DNA of 51,873 bases from Pectinatus brassicae (GCF_014201835.1 NZ_JACHFH010000022.1:1-51873), one strand, 5' to 3'; counted from the stretch's first letter, positions 8,939 to 18,347 are shown. Made by a program: numbers and translations. The notes: generated by a model from the sequence alone, not told the origin.

Positions 8939-9082
8939 TTTTGAAAACCTCCGAAATTAAATTTTATAGATGTGTCTTTTATTCAGCAAATTTTGCTGAA
9001 AAACAATCGTTACTAAAAATATAATAACTTCTTTAACTACATAAACGACTGTATTTTTCAGACCATCTTTTGCTTTATGTTT

Positions 9083-9136
9083 ATTCTACCGTATATCATC
9101 TTCAAACTTGTTACGTATTTGTTAACATTTTGTTAA
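9083..9136 (-). promoter_or_regulatory. Pho box and promoter of pstSCA
   Basis: On the minus strand TTAACA (9136-9131), TTAACA (9125-9120) and GTAACA (9114-9109) recur with an exact 11-bp period, the arrangement of PhoP-type Pho boxes in Bacillus. A TAGAAT -10-like hexamer lies 20 bp further down at 9088-9083, in the pstS direction. The repeat matches are better on this strand than on the phoB strand, so pstS is the likely target; phoB may be affected as well. Confidence 0.65.
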
Positions 9137-9235
9137 TAATGCTTTGTTCGATTTACATATAGGATTTTATCAACTATTATAGAAAACAGTATTATTGAGA
9201 TTAATCTAAAATTAATATTGCAATGGAGAGTGTAT

Positions 9236-9925
9236 ATGAAAATTTTAATTGTTGATGATGAAGCACCAATCCGTGAGCTGCTCGCTTTTAATCTAAAAAA
9301 GAATGGCTTTGATATAGCAACTGCTGCGGATGGATTATCTGCCGTTAAAACAGCTCAGTCTGAGGATATCTCTTTAATATTATTAGATATCATGCTGCCT
9401 GAAATAGACGGCTTTGAAGTATGCCGCCGCCTTAAGCAAAATAAACTCACTTCTAAAATTCCTATTATTATGATAACCGCTAAAGATGAAGAAATTGATA
9501 AAGTACTAGGCTTAGAGCTGGGTGCTGATGATTACACTACCAAGCCATTTGGTATGCGTGAACTAATAGCCCGCATCAAAGCTGTTTTGCGCCGCAGCAA
9601 TACCAATGAACATTCTGAGGGAGAACTGACCCTTGGTGTTTTACGTATAAATTTCAATGCCTATACAGCTTTTCTTAAGGATGAACAGCTTATGCTGACA
9701 CCCAAAGAATATGATTTATTAAAGTTATTTGTTACTAATGAAGGAAAAGCTTTTTCCCGTGATGAATTATTAGAAAAAGTGTGGGGCTATGAATACTATG
9801 GTGATACACGCACCGTTGATGTTCACATTCGTCACCTGCGCGCCAAACTGCAATCTGCCCCTGCTATCAGTGATGGTATTAAAACCGTACGTGGTATTGG
9901 TTATCGCTTCACTAAACAAATTTAA
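9236..9925 (+). CDS. phoB: Phosphate-regulon response regulator, OmpR/PhoB family
   Basis: 229 residues. The receiver domain has the acidic pair D7/D8, phosphoacceptor D51 in LLDIMLP, T81 and K103 in TKPF. The C-terminal winged-helix domain (about 130-228) ends with the VRGIGYRF motif of the OmpR class. The ATG at 9236 is chosen because GGAG at 9224-9227 precedes it; an upstream TTG at 9218 has no such site. It binds TTAACA-type repeats when phosphorylated by PhoR. Its neighbours (pst genes, phoU, phoR, ppk, ppx) make the phosphate role firm. Called phoP in Bacillus nomenclature. Confidence 0.9.
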   Translation: MKILIVDDEAPIRELLAFNLKKNGFDIATAADGLSAVKTAQSEDISLILLDIMLPEIDGFEVCRRLKQNKLTSKIPIIMITAKDEEIDKVLGLELGADDYTTKPFGMRELIARIKAVLRRSNTNEHSEGELTLGVLRINFNAYTAFLKDEQLMLTPKEYDLLKLFVTNEGKAFSRDELLEKVWGYEYYGDTRTVDVHIRHLRAKLQSAPAISDGIKTVRGIGYRFTKQI

Positions 9926-9948
9926 CTTTCAATAAAGAGGGTCATATT

Positions 9949-10884
9949 ATGCATGCAATAATTGATATAGGGTCGAATACAATAAGACTGGTAATTTATA
10001 AAATAAACGACGACAATTATAACATTCTTTTAAATAAAAAAGAAATGGCTGGCTTAGCATCATATGTCGATGGAAACATGATGAGTCTCAGCGGTATAAA
10101 CAAAGCTTGTGCTATTCTAATCGAATTGAAAAAAATTGCCCAGGATCTCGGTATTGCTGATATTTATCCTTTTGCTACTGCGGCCTTAAGAAATGTCACC
10201 AATAGTGCCGCTGCCGTTCGGGAAATTGAAGAACGAACCTCACTTAAAATACATGTTATCAGCGGCCAAACCGAGGCTAAACTAGATTTTATTGGAGCTG
10301 CTAAAACAGTTAATTTAGCCAGCGGACTACTCATTGATATTGGTGGTGCCAGTACCGAATTAGTTTCATATGAAAACATGATTATACAGTCAGCAATCAG
10401 TCTGCCCATTGGCTCTTTAAGTGCCTATAAAAAATATGTACAGCATTTTTTCCCTAATAAAAACGAGCAGAAAAAAATTGCCAATGCTGTTTTACATCTG
10501 CTTAATAAGGAAGATACTGCTTCCTTTAATGATTCCTATACTGATATCTGCGGTGTTGGCGGGACTATCCGCTCCAGCCAAAAACTATACAACAACACTT
10601 TCAATCTCAGTTCACAAAACCAATGCATCCAAACTAAATACATATCAAATATAATCAAAAAATATCTCAGTGATAAAAAGAAAAATGCCATCAGCCGTAC
10701 TACCCTTGATACGCTTTTAGATGTTGTACCAGAGCGTATCCGAACTATTTTACCAGGTATGATAATCTTAAAAACATTAATTAAGCAATACAATGCCCAA
10801 AATATATTTGTCAGCAATGCCGGCGTACGTGAAGGCTATTTAACAAAATTCATACTAAATAAACTAGACGATATTGAGGTGTAA
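9949..10884 (+). CDS. ppx: Exopolyphosphatase, Ppx/GppA family
   Basis: 311 residues, the short form of the family, covering the two ASKHA ATPase-fold domains without the C-terminal HD extension of E. coli Ppx. The phosphate-1 loop is DIGSNTIRL at residues 6-14 and the second is IDIGGASTEL near 126. It releases phosphate from the ends of polyphosphate or hydrolyses pppGpp. It sits 23 nt after phoB and 6 nt before ppk, so storage and recovery of polyphosphate are made from one transcript with the phosphate regulator. Confidence 0.9.
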   Translation: MHAIIDIGSNTIRLVIYKINDDNYNILLNKKEMAGLASYVDGNMMSLSGINKACAILIELKKIAQDLGIADIYPFATAALRNVTNSAAAVREIEERTSLKIHVISGQTEAKLDFIGAAKTVNLASGLLIDIGGASTELVSYENMIIQSAISLPIGSLSAYKKYVQHFFPNKNEQKKIANAVLHLLNKEDTASFNDSYTDICGVGGTIRSSQKLYNNTFNLSSQNQCIQTKYISNIIKKYLSDKKKNAISRTTLDTLLDVVPERIRTILPGMIILKTLIKQYNAQNIFVSNAGVREGYLTKFILNKLDDIEV

Positions 10885-10890
10885 TATCTT

Positions 10891-12966
10891 ATGATAAAAA
10901 AGATTAACCCTACCTATACACAAAACCGTGAGCTTTCCTGGCTCAAGTTTAATGAACGCGTATTAGACGAAGCTATGGACGAAACAGTTCCACTTTATGA
11001 ACGATTAAAATTTTTGGCTATTTTTGACAGTAATCTCGATGAATTTTTTATGATCAGGGTAGGCAGTCTCTACGATTTATCGTTAGAAAATACATTAAAA
11101 TTTGATAATAAAAGTTTTCTTACGCCATCACAGCAATTGGAGAAAATATTTGCTGCTACTAAAAAATTATACAAGAAACGTGATATCATCACTGCTAAGC
11201 TTGAAGCAGCCTGCTATAAAGCCAATATTCATCGCAAAACTATCAATAAATTAAATAAAACTGAGCAAAAATTTGTCAGTGACTACTATAAAACACAAAT
11301 TCTGCCTTTATTATCACCATTAATAATTAATATTCGTCATCCTTTCCCCCATTTAAAAAATAAACTTTTATATATTGCAGCCAGCCTAAAAGAAAAAAAG
11401 TCTTTTATGCTTGGCATTATTCCTATTCCCCAAACATTACCTAAACTCTTATATCTGCCGGGCCGAAAAATAAAAAACAAGAAAATTAAATATATCTTAA
11501 TAGAAGATATTTTACTGCATTATACTGAAAAAATATTTTCTGCCTATTCCATTGATAAAAAAACCCTCATCTGCGTAACCCGCAATGCCGATATAAGTCT
11601 CGACGATGAAGATTTCGAATTAGGTGAAGATTATTTACAGCATATGCGTAAAAGCCTGCGCAAACGAGCTCGTTTAGCACCTGTACGCCTGGAAATAGCC
11701 GATGATTCATCTAGTTTTTTAACCACTTTTTTAATGACGCATTTAAACATAAAAAAGGAACAAATATTCAAAACGCCTAAACCTATCAACACCTCTTATA
11801 TATTTAATTTAAACGATCGTCTAAATGATGAACAAAAAGAATCGTTATTATATCCAACCTTCCAGCCTTCACTTAATTGCGATGTTCCAGATAACATGAA
11901 AATGTTCAACTATCTAAGAAATAAGGATTTATTATTACACTATCCTTATCAAAGCTTTGATCTATTTTTAAATTTTATTAAAGAAGCTGTCTATGATGAA
12001 TCAGTATTTGCCATAAAAATGACAATCTATCGCATTGGTGAACGCAAAGCCAAATTAATCCAACTACTTTCAATGGCTGCGGAAATGGGCAAAGATGTCA
12101 CTGTATTAATGGAACTGCGGGCCCGTTTTGATGAAGCCAACAATATAAATTGGGCTGAAATGTTGCAGGATTCCGGCTGTAAGGTAATTTACGGCATGGA
12201 AGGGTATAAGATCCATGCTAAAATCTGCCTTATAATGCGTCGCCATAATAATAAAATTGAATATTTCACCCAAATAGGCACGGGTAATTACAATGAGCAG
12301 ACCGCTTCTCTTTACACCGATTTATCTTTATTTACTTCTGCTGATAATATAGGTTTTGATGCTGTACAATTTTTCCAAAATATGGGTACAGATAATCTGC
12401 ATGGAAATTATAATTATATGCTGGCGGCGCCAACACGGCTAAAAAACAATCTCATCAATCTAATAAACAATGAAAAGCAACAGGCCTTGGCCGGACATCC
12501 CGCCCATATTCTGCTTAAAATGAACGCCCTTACCGATAGAGAACTTATTGATGCTTTAGCCAATGCGTCACAAGCCGGCGTAAATATCAAAATGATAATC
12601 AGGGGGATTTGCTGTCTTAAACCAGGCATAAAAGGAATAACAGAAAACATTCAGGTAATAAGTATTGTGGGTAGATTTTTAGAACACTCCCGCATATTTT
12701 GTTTTGGCAATGTCGAAAATGCTAAAGTATATATTTCCTCTGCCGATTGGATGACGAGAAATACCGAGCATCGTGTGGAATTAGCCTGCCCTATTTTCGA
12801 TAAAGATATTAAAGAAAATATCTATAATGAATTATTATTACTGTGGCAGGATACTATTAAAGGCCGATTATTATCCCCTGATGGTAATTACGAAAAGCTA
12901 TCAGCCAAACTGCCTGCTTTTAACAGCCAGGAAAGCTTTTTGAAAAAATATTTATCCGCTGAATAA
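10891..12966 (+). CDS. ppk1: Polyphosphate kinase 1
   Basis: 691 residues, the normal length for PPK1, which polymerises the ATP gamma-phosphate into polyphosphate and runs in reverse. Four domains are recognisable: N-terminal helical domain (NRELSWLKFNERVLDEA at the start), head domain, and two PLD-like catalytic domains. His442 in KIHAKICLI corresponds to the phosphorylated histidine of the family, and His599 in LEHSRIF to the second active-site histidine. TQIGTGNYNE is the usual motif after the first. Located directly behind ppx. A Pho box for the next gene, pstB, starts 15 bp past its stop. Confidence 0.95.
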   Translation: MIKKINPTYTQNRELSWLKFNERVLDEAMDETVPLYERLKFLAIFDSNLDEFFMIRVGSLYDLSLENTLKFDNKSFLTPSQQLEKIFAATKKLYKKRDIITAKLEAACYKANIHRKTINKLNKTEQKFVSDYYKTQILPLLSPLIINIRHPFPHLKNKLLYIAASLKEKKSFMLGIIPIPQTLPKLLYLPGRKIKNKKIKYILIEDILLHYTEKIFSAYSIDKKTLICVTRNADISLDDEDFELGEDYLQHMRKSLRKRARLAPVRLEIADDSSSFLTTFLMTHLNIKKEQIFKTPKPINTSYIFNLNDRLNDEQKESLLYPTFQPSLNCDVPDNMKMFNYLRNKDLLLHYPYQSFDLFLNFIKEAVYDESVFAIKMTIYRIGERKAKLIQLLSMAAEMGKDVTVLMELRARFDEANNINWAEMLQDSGCKVIYGMEGYKIHAKICLIMRRHNNKIEYFTQIGTGNYNEQTASLYTDLSLFTSADNIGFDAVQFFQNMGTDNLHGNYNYMLAAPTRLKNNLINLINNEKQQALAGHPAHILLKMNALTDRELIDALANASQAGVNIKMIIRGICCLKPGIKGITENIQVISIVGRFLEHSRIFCFGNVENAKVYISSADWMTRNTEHRVELACPIFDKDIKENIYNELLLLWQDTIKGRLLSPDGNYEKLSAKLPAFNSQESFLKKYLSAE

Positions 12967-12980
12967 TTTTTTCTTATTTA

Positions 12981-13029
12981 TTTACAAAAATTTAACATTT
13001 AACTAACAATTGAGTTTTAAATATATGAT
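12981..13029 (+). promoter_or_regulatory. Pho box and promoter originally serving pstB-phoU
   Basis: TTTACA (12981-12986), TTAACA (12992-12997) and CTAACA (13003-13008) recur with an exact 11-bp period on the plus strand, followed by a TATGAT -10 candidate at 13024-13029. The same spacing is seen before pstS. The site now lies ahead of a TnpB element instead of pstB. Confidence 0.6.
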
Positions 13030-13050
13030 ATATTGGCAATATAATATATC

Positions 13051-13056
13051 AGGAGG
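13051..13056 (+). promoter_or_regulatory. Orphaned Shine-Dalgarno of pstB
   Basis: AGGAGG followed by CAAAA, after which the insertion sequence starts. Removing the element would place this site about 5 nt before the pstB ATG now at 14394, normal spacing. It is 48 nt from the tnpB start, too far to serve that gene directly. Confidence 0.55.
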
Positions 13057-13059
13057 CAA

Positions 13060-14390
13060 AAGAGCAAACAAAGCTAAAAAGATGCTCAAGGAGTTAATGG
13101 AAAATGATTCTAACGAAGAAGGTTAGATTGTTCCCAACTCAAGAACAAGAAACTAAATTATGGCAATCAGTTGGAACTGCTAGATTTATTTATAATTGGA
13201 CTCTTGCTAAACAACAAGAAAATTATAAAAACGGCGGTAAATTTATCAAGGATAATGATTTAAGAAAAGAGATAACTTTACTAAAAAAAGATGAACTGTC
13301 TTGGCTAAATGATGTATCCAATAACGTAGCAAAACAAGCTGTTAAAGATGCTTGTAATGCTTATAAAAGTTTTTTTAAAGGATTGGTTACATTCCCTAAA
13401 TTCAAAAGTAGAAAGAAATCTAAACCTTCATTCTACAATGATACATCTAAATTAAAAGTTAGAACTAAAAAAGTATTGATTGAAAAAATTGGCTGGATAA
13501 AAACTAACGAGCAAATACCTGATACTAAATATACTAATCCTAGAATTAGTTTTGATGGTAAATATTGGTATTTAGCAGTTGGTATTGAAAAAGCAAAAGC
13601 AACTATAAAATTAACAAATCAAACTATTGGAATCGATGTTGGTATTAAAGATTTGGCCATATGTTCAGATGGTACTAAATTCAATAATATCAATAAAACT
13701 AAAACAGTAAAAAAACTAGAAAAAAGATTGAAACGACAACAAAAGCAAATTAGTCGTAAATATGAAAAATCAAAGAAAAAGGTGGGTGAAAACCGTTACC
13801 AATTCTCGAAGACGAAAAATATAATAAAACTTGAAAAACAGATAAAATTTCTATATAGAAGATTATCTAACATTCGGAACAACCATTTACATCAAGTAAC
13901 TAATGCGATAGTGAAAACCAAACCATCTAAAATAGTTATAGAGACTTTAAACATTAAAGGAATGATGAAAAACAAACATTTATCTAAAGCTATATCACAA
14001 CAAGGATTGCATAGATTCAAAACATATTTACAATATAAATGTGAATATTATGGTATTGAATTAGTTGAAGCTGATAAATGGTATCCATCATCAAAACTAT
14101 GTAGTTGCTGTGGTAACAAAAAAGATAAATTATCACTATCAGAAAGAACTTATATTTGTGAAAAATGTGGAGCTGTAATAGATAGAGATTTAAATGCAGC
14201 AATTAATTTAAGCAGATATTCAGCTTAGTCACTTTAAAGATTAAGATTGAGATGTAGGATTCGTTGTATCCGAAGTTAAGCCCTTGGAATGCTATATAAA
14301 CCAAAGTAGTCTTTATGACAAAATGGAGCATGTTGAATAGGGAATTAAACAAGCTTTACTATATTTTTGTAGAGTTTTGGCAACGGAAAT
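13060..14390 (+). mobile_element. TnpB-only IS200/IS605-type element inserted between the pstB ribosome binding site and start codon
   Basis: About 1.33 kb with a single tnpB and no tnpA. The left edge is near 13060 just after the AGGAGG of pstB; a GAGCA/TGCTC hairpin (13062-13087) lies inside it. The right part from 14229 to about 14388 is noncoding with small stems (for example GGAT/ATCC around 14260-14275) and is the expected location of the omega RNA. The right edge is just before the pstB start. Exact ends cannot be fixed without an empty site. Confidence 0.65.
13104..14228 (+). CDS. tnpB: RNA-guided endonuclease TnpB (IS200/IS605 family)
   Basis: 374 residues, full length. N-terminal HTH_OrfB-type region begins with KKVRLFPT; the RuvC-like catalytic triad is intact: Asp178 in GIDVGIKDLA, Glu280 in IVIETLNIKGM and Asp362 in DRDLNAA. 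The zinc finger lies between, with C333/C336 and C352/C355. TnpB uses an omega RNA from the element's 3' end to cut the empty target site and so helps the element persist. No TnpA accompanies it, so movement needs a transposase in trans. The gene is AT-richer than its neighbours, has an AAGGAG site before the start and lies behind the Pho-box promoter left over from pstB. Confidence 0.93.
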   Translation: MILTKKVRLFPTQEQETKLWQSVGTARFIYNWTLAKQQENYKNGGKFIKDNDLRKEITLLKKDELSWLNDVSNNVAKQAVKDACNAYKSFFKGLVTFPKFKSRKKSKPSFYNDTSKLKVRTKKVLIEKIGWIKTNEQIPDTKYTNPRISFDGKYWYLAVGIEKAKATIKLTNQTIGIDVGIKDLAICSDGTKFNNINKTKTVKKLEKRLKRQQKQISRKYEKSKKKVGENRYQFSKTKNIIKLEKQIKFLYRRLSNIRNNHLHQVTNAIVKTKPSKIVIETLNIKGMMKNKHLSKAISQQGLHRFKTYLQYKCEYYGIELVEADKWYPSSKLCSCCGNKKDKLSLSERTYICEKCGAVIDRDLNAAINLSRYSA

Positions 14391-14393
14391 GCA

Positions 14394-15149
14394 ATGCAAT
14401 ATAAAATGCAGACAAAAAATTTAAATCTACATTATGGCAATAAACAGGCTTTATATAATATTTCATTAGATGTCCCTACTAATAAAGTCGTTGCTTTAAT
14501 CGGCCCATCCGGGTGTGGTAAATCAACATTTTTAAAAACCTTAAATCGCATGAACGATTTAGTAGAAAACGTTCATATTGATGGTGATATATTTTTAGAT
14601 GGCAGCGATATTTATGCTCCTGATACAGATATAGTTCATTTACGTAAACGCGTGGGAATGGTTTTTCAGCGGCCTAATCCTTTTCCAATGTCTATTTATG
14701 AAAATATTGCCTATGGTCCACGTATCCATGGCATCAGCAATAAAAAACAATTAGATGAGATCGTTGAAAAAAGTCTGCGTAATGCCGCACTATGGGATGA
14801 AGTAAAGGATCGCTTAAACGATTCAGCAATGGGTATGTCCGGCGGTCAGCAGCAGCGTCTTTGTATTGCCCGGGTCTTAGCTGTAGAACCAGAAGTAATA
14901 TTAATGGATGAACCCTGTTCAGCCTTAGATCCTATTTCTACCATGAAAATTGAAGAACTTGTAACTGTGCTAAAGGAAAAATATACAATCGTAATGGTTA
15001 CCCATAATATGCAGCAGGCTGCCCGTGTATCTGACTACACCGCATTTTTCCTTAATGGAAAATTAATTGAACACGACATTACTGATGTTATATTCACCAA
15101 TCCGTCCAACAAAGAAACCGAAGACTATATATCCGGAAGATTCGGCTAA
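14394..15149 (+). CDS. pstB: Phosphate ABC transporter ATPase PstB
   Basis: 251 residues, the ATPase of the Pst importer. Walker A GPSGCGKS, signature MSGGQQQR, Walker B VILMDEP and the switch histidine in [11 protein letters not shown] are all intact. [16 protein letters not shown] is the typical PstB Q-loop region. The coding sequence looks undamaged, yet no good ribosome binding site is left in front of the ATG: the preceding bases belong to an insertion sequence and the original AGGAGG is 1.3 kb upstream. Expression is therefore probably reduced. It is followed 17 nt later by phoU. Confidence 0.95.
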   Translation: MQYKMQTKNLNLHYGNKQALYNISLDVPTNKVVALIGPSGCGKSTFLKTLNRMNDLVENVHIDGDIFLDGSDIYAPDTDIVHLRKRVGMVFQRPNPFPMSIYENIAYGPRIHGISNKKQLDEIVEKSLRNAALWDEVKDRLNDSAMGMSGGQQQRLCIARVLAVEPEVILMDEPCSALDPISTMKIEELVTVLKEKYTIVMVTHNMQQAARVSDYTAFFLNGKLIEHDITDVIFTNPSNKETEDYISGRFG

Positions 15150-15166
15150 GAAAGGAATTTTTATTT

Positions 15167-15829
15167 ATGGAACAGCAAATCACTAGAAAGGCCTATATTG
15201 AAGAATTAGCTAAAATACAAGAAAAAGTTGTTGAAATGGGAATTGCCGCTGAAACAGCCTGCAAAAATGCTATTGAAGCACTATTGAATTTTGACAAAAA
15301 TCTTGCTGCTGAAGTTATGAAAAACGATGATATAATTGACGATTTATTAATTGATATTGAGGATTCATGTATCTTATTAATTGCTAAGCAGCAGCCTATC
15401 GCACATGATTTACGTGTCATTACCACCGCATTTAAAATTTCCACAGATCTTGAACGCATTGGTGATCATGCTTTTGATATTGCCAAAATAACCTGCAATT
15501 CAAAAAAAGCTTTTGATTTTGATGAAACATCAATAAAAAAACTATCTGATTGTGCTGTTAATATGATAAATATGTCAACAACAGCCTATAAAAATGCTGA
15601 TGTTAATATGGCGGAAAAAGTTTGTATCGAAGATGATACTGCCGATTCTCTTTTTGCTAAGACCTTGACACAGATAGCCGCTTTTAATGAAAATAAAGGT
15701 ATTTCAGAATTGAGTTTTATTTCAAGGTACTTAGAGCGCATTGGTGACCATGCTACCAATATTGCTGAATGGGTAATTTATCTGGAAACTGCTGAGCGCA
15801 TTCGTAAAACTAATAGACTGTCCGATTAA
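15167..15829 (+). CDS. phoU: Phosphate transport system regulator PhoU
   Basis: 220 residues made of two similar three-helix PhoU domains. Each carries the metal-cluster motif of the family: DLERIGDHAFDIAK near residue 95 and YLERIGDHATNIAEW near the C-terminus. PhoU links the Pst transporter to PhoR and keeps the regulon off when phosphate is plentiful. It has its own AAGGAA site, sits 17 nt behind pstB and is followed by a strong terminator before phoR, so it shares the fate of the pstB transcript interrupted by the insertion. Confidence 0.93.
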   Translation: MEQQITRKAYIEELAKIQEKVVEMGIAAETACKNAIEALLNFDKNLAAEVMKNDDIIDDLLIDIEDSCILLIAKQQPIAHDLRVITTAFKISTDLERIGDHAFDIAKITCNSKKAFDFDETSIKKLSDCAVNMINMSTTAYKNADVNMAEKVCIEDDTADSLFAKTLTQIAAFNENKGISELSFISRYLERIGDHATNIAEWVIYLETAERIRKTNRLSD

Positions 15830-15871
15830 ATACACATAATTGTAAAATCGATTTTCCCCTAAACATAAAAA

Positions 15872-15914
15872 GGCTGCTGCATGTTTTCAATTGACGTGCA
15901 GCAGCCAGTTTTTA
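15872..15914 (+). terminator. Rho-independent terminator after phoU
   Basis: Perfect 10-bp stem GGCTGCTGCA (15872-15881) with TGCAGCAGCC (15897-15906) followed by AGTTTTTA. Confidence 0.85.
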
Positions 15915-15963
15915 TATAATAACACTTAAATAGGCTTTATCTTTAAGAAAGGACATCACTATA

Positions 15964-17754
15964 ATGCTAAAATCAAGCATCAGCCGACGTCTTACACTCT
16001 ACTCATTACTATTGATAATACTACCATTACTAATATGCAGTATTTATATGGTCGATTATTTTTATCAAATAAATATAAATGATAAAACCAGTTCGCTGCA
16101 AAATCAGGCTAAGACCATTGCCGACTTTTCACACGATTACTTTACTCAATCGTCCCCGGATTTATCTTTACTACATTCTATAAGCTCTGATACAGGCCTG
16201 CGCATAACACTTATAAATACCAAGGGCAAGGTTATTTACGACTCTTCACATGACATCTATGACATGGACAACCATTCAGAACGTCCAGAAATAGTATCAG
16301 CCTTAACCTCCGGCCTTGGCTCCTCAATACGTTTTAGCAAAACCTTAGGCATAAACCTTCTGTATGTAGCTGTCCCTGTCTACAACCATGGTACTTTATT
16401 GGGAGTCAGCCGTACAGCCTTAAGTATCGCCCCACTTGAAGCCTCCTATGATAAAATGCGCAATAATATTTTATTGGCATTTTTAATTGTCACCATTATT
16501 GCTATTATTGTAAGCGTTTTTTTAACACGTCGTTTCACTAATCCAATAAAACAAATGACTGTTGATGCCCAAAAAATTATTAATGGCGATTTAAGTACCC
16601 GTATGCATGTTAATACCTCCGATGAATTAGCATTCTTTGCTGCCATTATTAATAGATTAACCAGCCGTTTATTGCGCAAAATAAATGAATCGCAGACTAA
16701 AGCTCATACACTGTCCTTAATTCTTGATAATATGGACAATGCCGTTATTCTGCTGGATAATCGCGGTATTATAACCCAAATAAATAAACAAGCAAAAAAA
16801 GTCTTCAACATCCCTTCTGATATTTTACATTCCTATAGCATAAATTGTATTGGCAGTACCATTATCAGTGATACCGCCCAGCAATGCGCACAGGAAAATA
16901 ACAGCAAAAAAATAACGCTGCGCATGAAATTAAGCACAGATAAACAACATTTTACCGAAAAAACTTTTATTGTCTATTTTGCGCCATTTACCATTGAAAA
17001 TGACCAATCTGTCGTTTGCGTATTTCATGACATCTCTTTATTGCAGGAAATTAATGACCGACAAAATATATTTGTAGGAAATGCTGCCCATGAACTCTCA
17101 ACACCGCTTACATCCATTAAAGGCTTTAGTGAAACACTATTAGATACAGATCTTAAAGATGTTGATACTACCCGCCATTTTTTAAATATAATTTATGATG
17201 AAAGCTGCCGCATGCAGCATCTGGTAAAAAACTTACTGCAATTAGCCAAACTCAACAATGCTGACTATCGCAAACAGTTATCACTAAAAAATATTGATTG
17301 TGCAGAATCACTTAGTAAAATTACAGAAACAATACTGCCTCTACTGCAAAAAAAGCAGCAACAATTTTCAACTGATTTCCCTGATAAAAAAATTACTATA
17401 AAGGCAAATTCTGATTTGTTTCAGCAAATTTTTATAAACTTAATTGAAAACGCTATAAAATACACCCCAGAAAAAGGCACAATCTCACTAGCATTTACCA
17501 TTGATAAGAACAATGTTATTTTTACCTTGCAGGATACTGGCATCGGTATTGCCAAAAATGACCTGCCATTTATCTTTGACAGATTCTACCGTAGTGACAA
17601 ATCACGCCTGCGGCAGGATATCGGTGGCTCAGGTGTCGGCCTGTCTTTAGTAAAATTTCTGGTAGAATTATTTGACGGAAAAATTTTAGTCAGCAGCCAC
17701 TTAGACCAAGGTACTACCTTTACTTTAATTTTCCCTCTACCTGACAACGATTAA
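15964..17754 (+). CDS. phoR: Phosphate-sensing histidine kinase PhoR
   Basis: 596 residues. Membrane segments at about 8-31 and 163-185 bracket an extracytoplasmic sensing domain; HAMP (about 186-240) and a PAS domain (about 250-355) follow. The HisKA motif AAHELSTPLTSIKGF has the phosphorylated His376. The ATPase domain has the N box LIENAIKY, G1 DTGIGI, F box FDRFYRSD and G2 GGSGVGLSL. The layout matches PhoR of Bacillus. It phosphorylates PhoB under phosphate limitation. It lies after a terminator, so it probably has its own promoter. The last four bases overlap the convergent glycosylase gene. Confidence 0.9.
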   Translation: MLKSSISRRLTLYSLLLIILPLLICSIYMVDYFYQININDKTSSLQNQAKTIADFSHDYFTQSSPDLSLLHSISSDTGLRITLINTKGKVIYDSSHDIYDMDNHSERPEIVSALTSGLGSSIRFSKTLGINLLYVAVPVYNHGTLLGVSRTALSIAPLEASYDKMRNNILLAFLIVTIIAIIVSVFLTRRFTNPIKQMTVDAQKIINGDLSTRMHVNTSDELAFFAAIINRLTSRLLRKINESQTKAHTLSLILDNMDNAVILLDNRGIITQINKQAKKVFNIPSDILHSYSINCIGSTIISDTAQQCAQENNSKKITLRMKLSTDKQHFTEKTFIVYFAPFTIENDQSVVCVFHDISLLQEINDRQNIFVGNAAHELSTPLTSIKGFSETLLDTDLKDVDTTRHFLNIIYDESCRMQHLVKNLLQLAKLNNADYRKQLSLKNIDCAESLSKITETILPLLQKKQQQFSTDFPDKKITIKANSDLFQQIFINLIENAIKYTPEKGTISLAFTIDKNNVIFTLQDTGIGIAKNDLPFIFDRFYRSDKSRLRQDIGGSGVGLSLVKFLVELFDGKILVSSHLDQGTTFTLIFPLPDND

Positions 17755-18245
17755 TCTAAAACATTTTTCCAAGCTTCACATAAATCCACAAAACTAAATC
17801 GGGCATTAGCAGGACTGGTCGATGGCAACTGATAAAATTTATATTTTTTGCTTTGCAGTAAGTCTTTATTGTATTTTTTGAAACAATTATACGATTTACC
17901 GCCATTAAAACATATTTTGTAAATCTTAGGATATTTTTTGAAAAATGCCTTAAAATCATTAGACTGCTCGTTTTCTATAGCATTATCAAGGCTGCCTTCT
18001 CTATTGCAGGCAGCAATACTGTCCCATAGAGCTATATTATTATCAAGCAGCATCTGCAGTTTTTCTGAATATATATGGGGAACTGTATCCCTTTGCAGCA
18101 AATAAGCCCATAACCGCCAAAAACGATTTTGTGGATGGGCATAATATTGCTGTTGCTGCAATGAGCTAATACCCGGCATTGACCCTAATATTAAAATTTT
18201 TGAGTTATTATCAACTGATGGTTCAAAACCTATACAATAAGACAT
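17751..18245 (-). CDS. DNA-deoxyinosine glycosylase (uracil-DNA glycosylase superfamily, HDG type)
   Basis: 164 residues. Single-domain UDG fold: motif 1 is ILGSMPG (about 19-25) followed by QYYAHPQNRFW, where Asn replaces the catalytic Asp of other families; the middle motif is CFNGGKSYNCF and the last motif is LPSTSPAN. This combination is typical of hypoxanthine/uracil glycosylases that remove deaminated bases. The gene is convergent with phoR, overlapping by 4 bp, and divergent from clpB, with which it shares a 165-bp intergenic region. Confidence 0.85.
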   Translation of the reverse strand: MSYCIGFEPSVDNNSKILILGSMPGISSLQQQQYYAHPQNRFWRLWAYLLQRDTVPHIYSEKLQMLLDNNIALWDSIAACNREGSLDNAIENEQSNDFKAFFKKYPKIYKICFNGGKSYNCFKKYNKDLLQSKKYKFYQLPSTSPANARFSFVDLCEAWKNVLD

Positions 18246-18302
18246 AAGTTATATCTCTCCTAATTTTATTATTAAAATATATTATACAACAAAATTTTAA
18301 AG

Positions 18303-18347
18303 AAAAAGTCAAAAAGTCAAAAAATACATTTGACTTTTTGACTTTTT
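18303..18347. promoter_or_regulatory. Large perfect palindrome over the clpB promoter, probable operator
   Basis: Perfect inverted repeat with 19-bp arms (18303-18321 and 18329-18347) and a 7-nt loop. Each arm contains two copies of an (A)GTCAAA/TTTGACT heptad one base apart (8-bp period). The right arm covers the -35 hexamer of clpB. The heptad resembles the CtsR half site, but CtsR boxes space the heptads by three bases, so this is either a variant or another regulator's site. Confidence 0.6.

Noticed and set aside
18303-18347. Classic CtsR box at clpB
   Set aside because: The heptads match but are one base apart instead of three, so I list it as an unknown operator with CtsR-like half sites.
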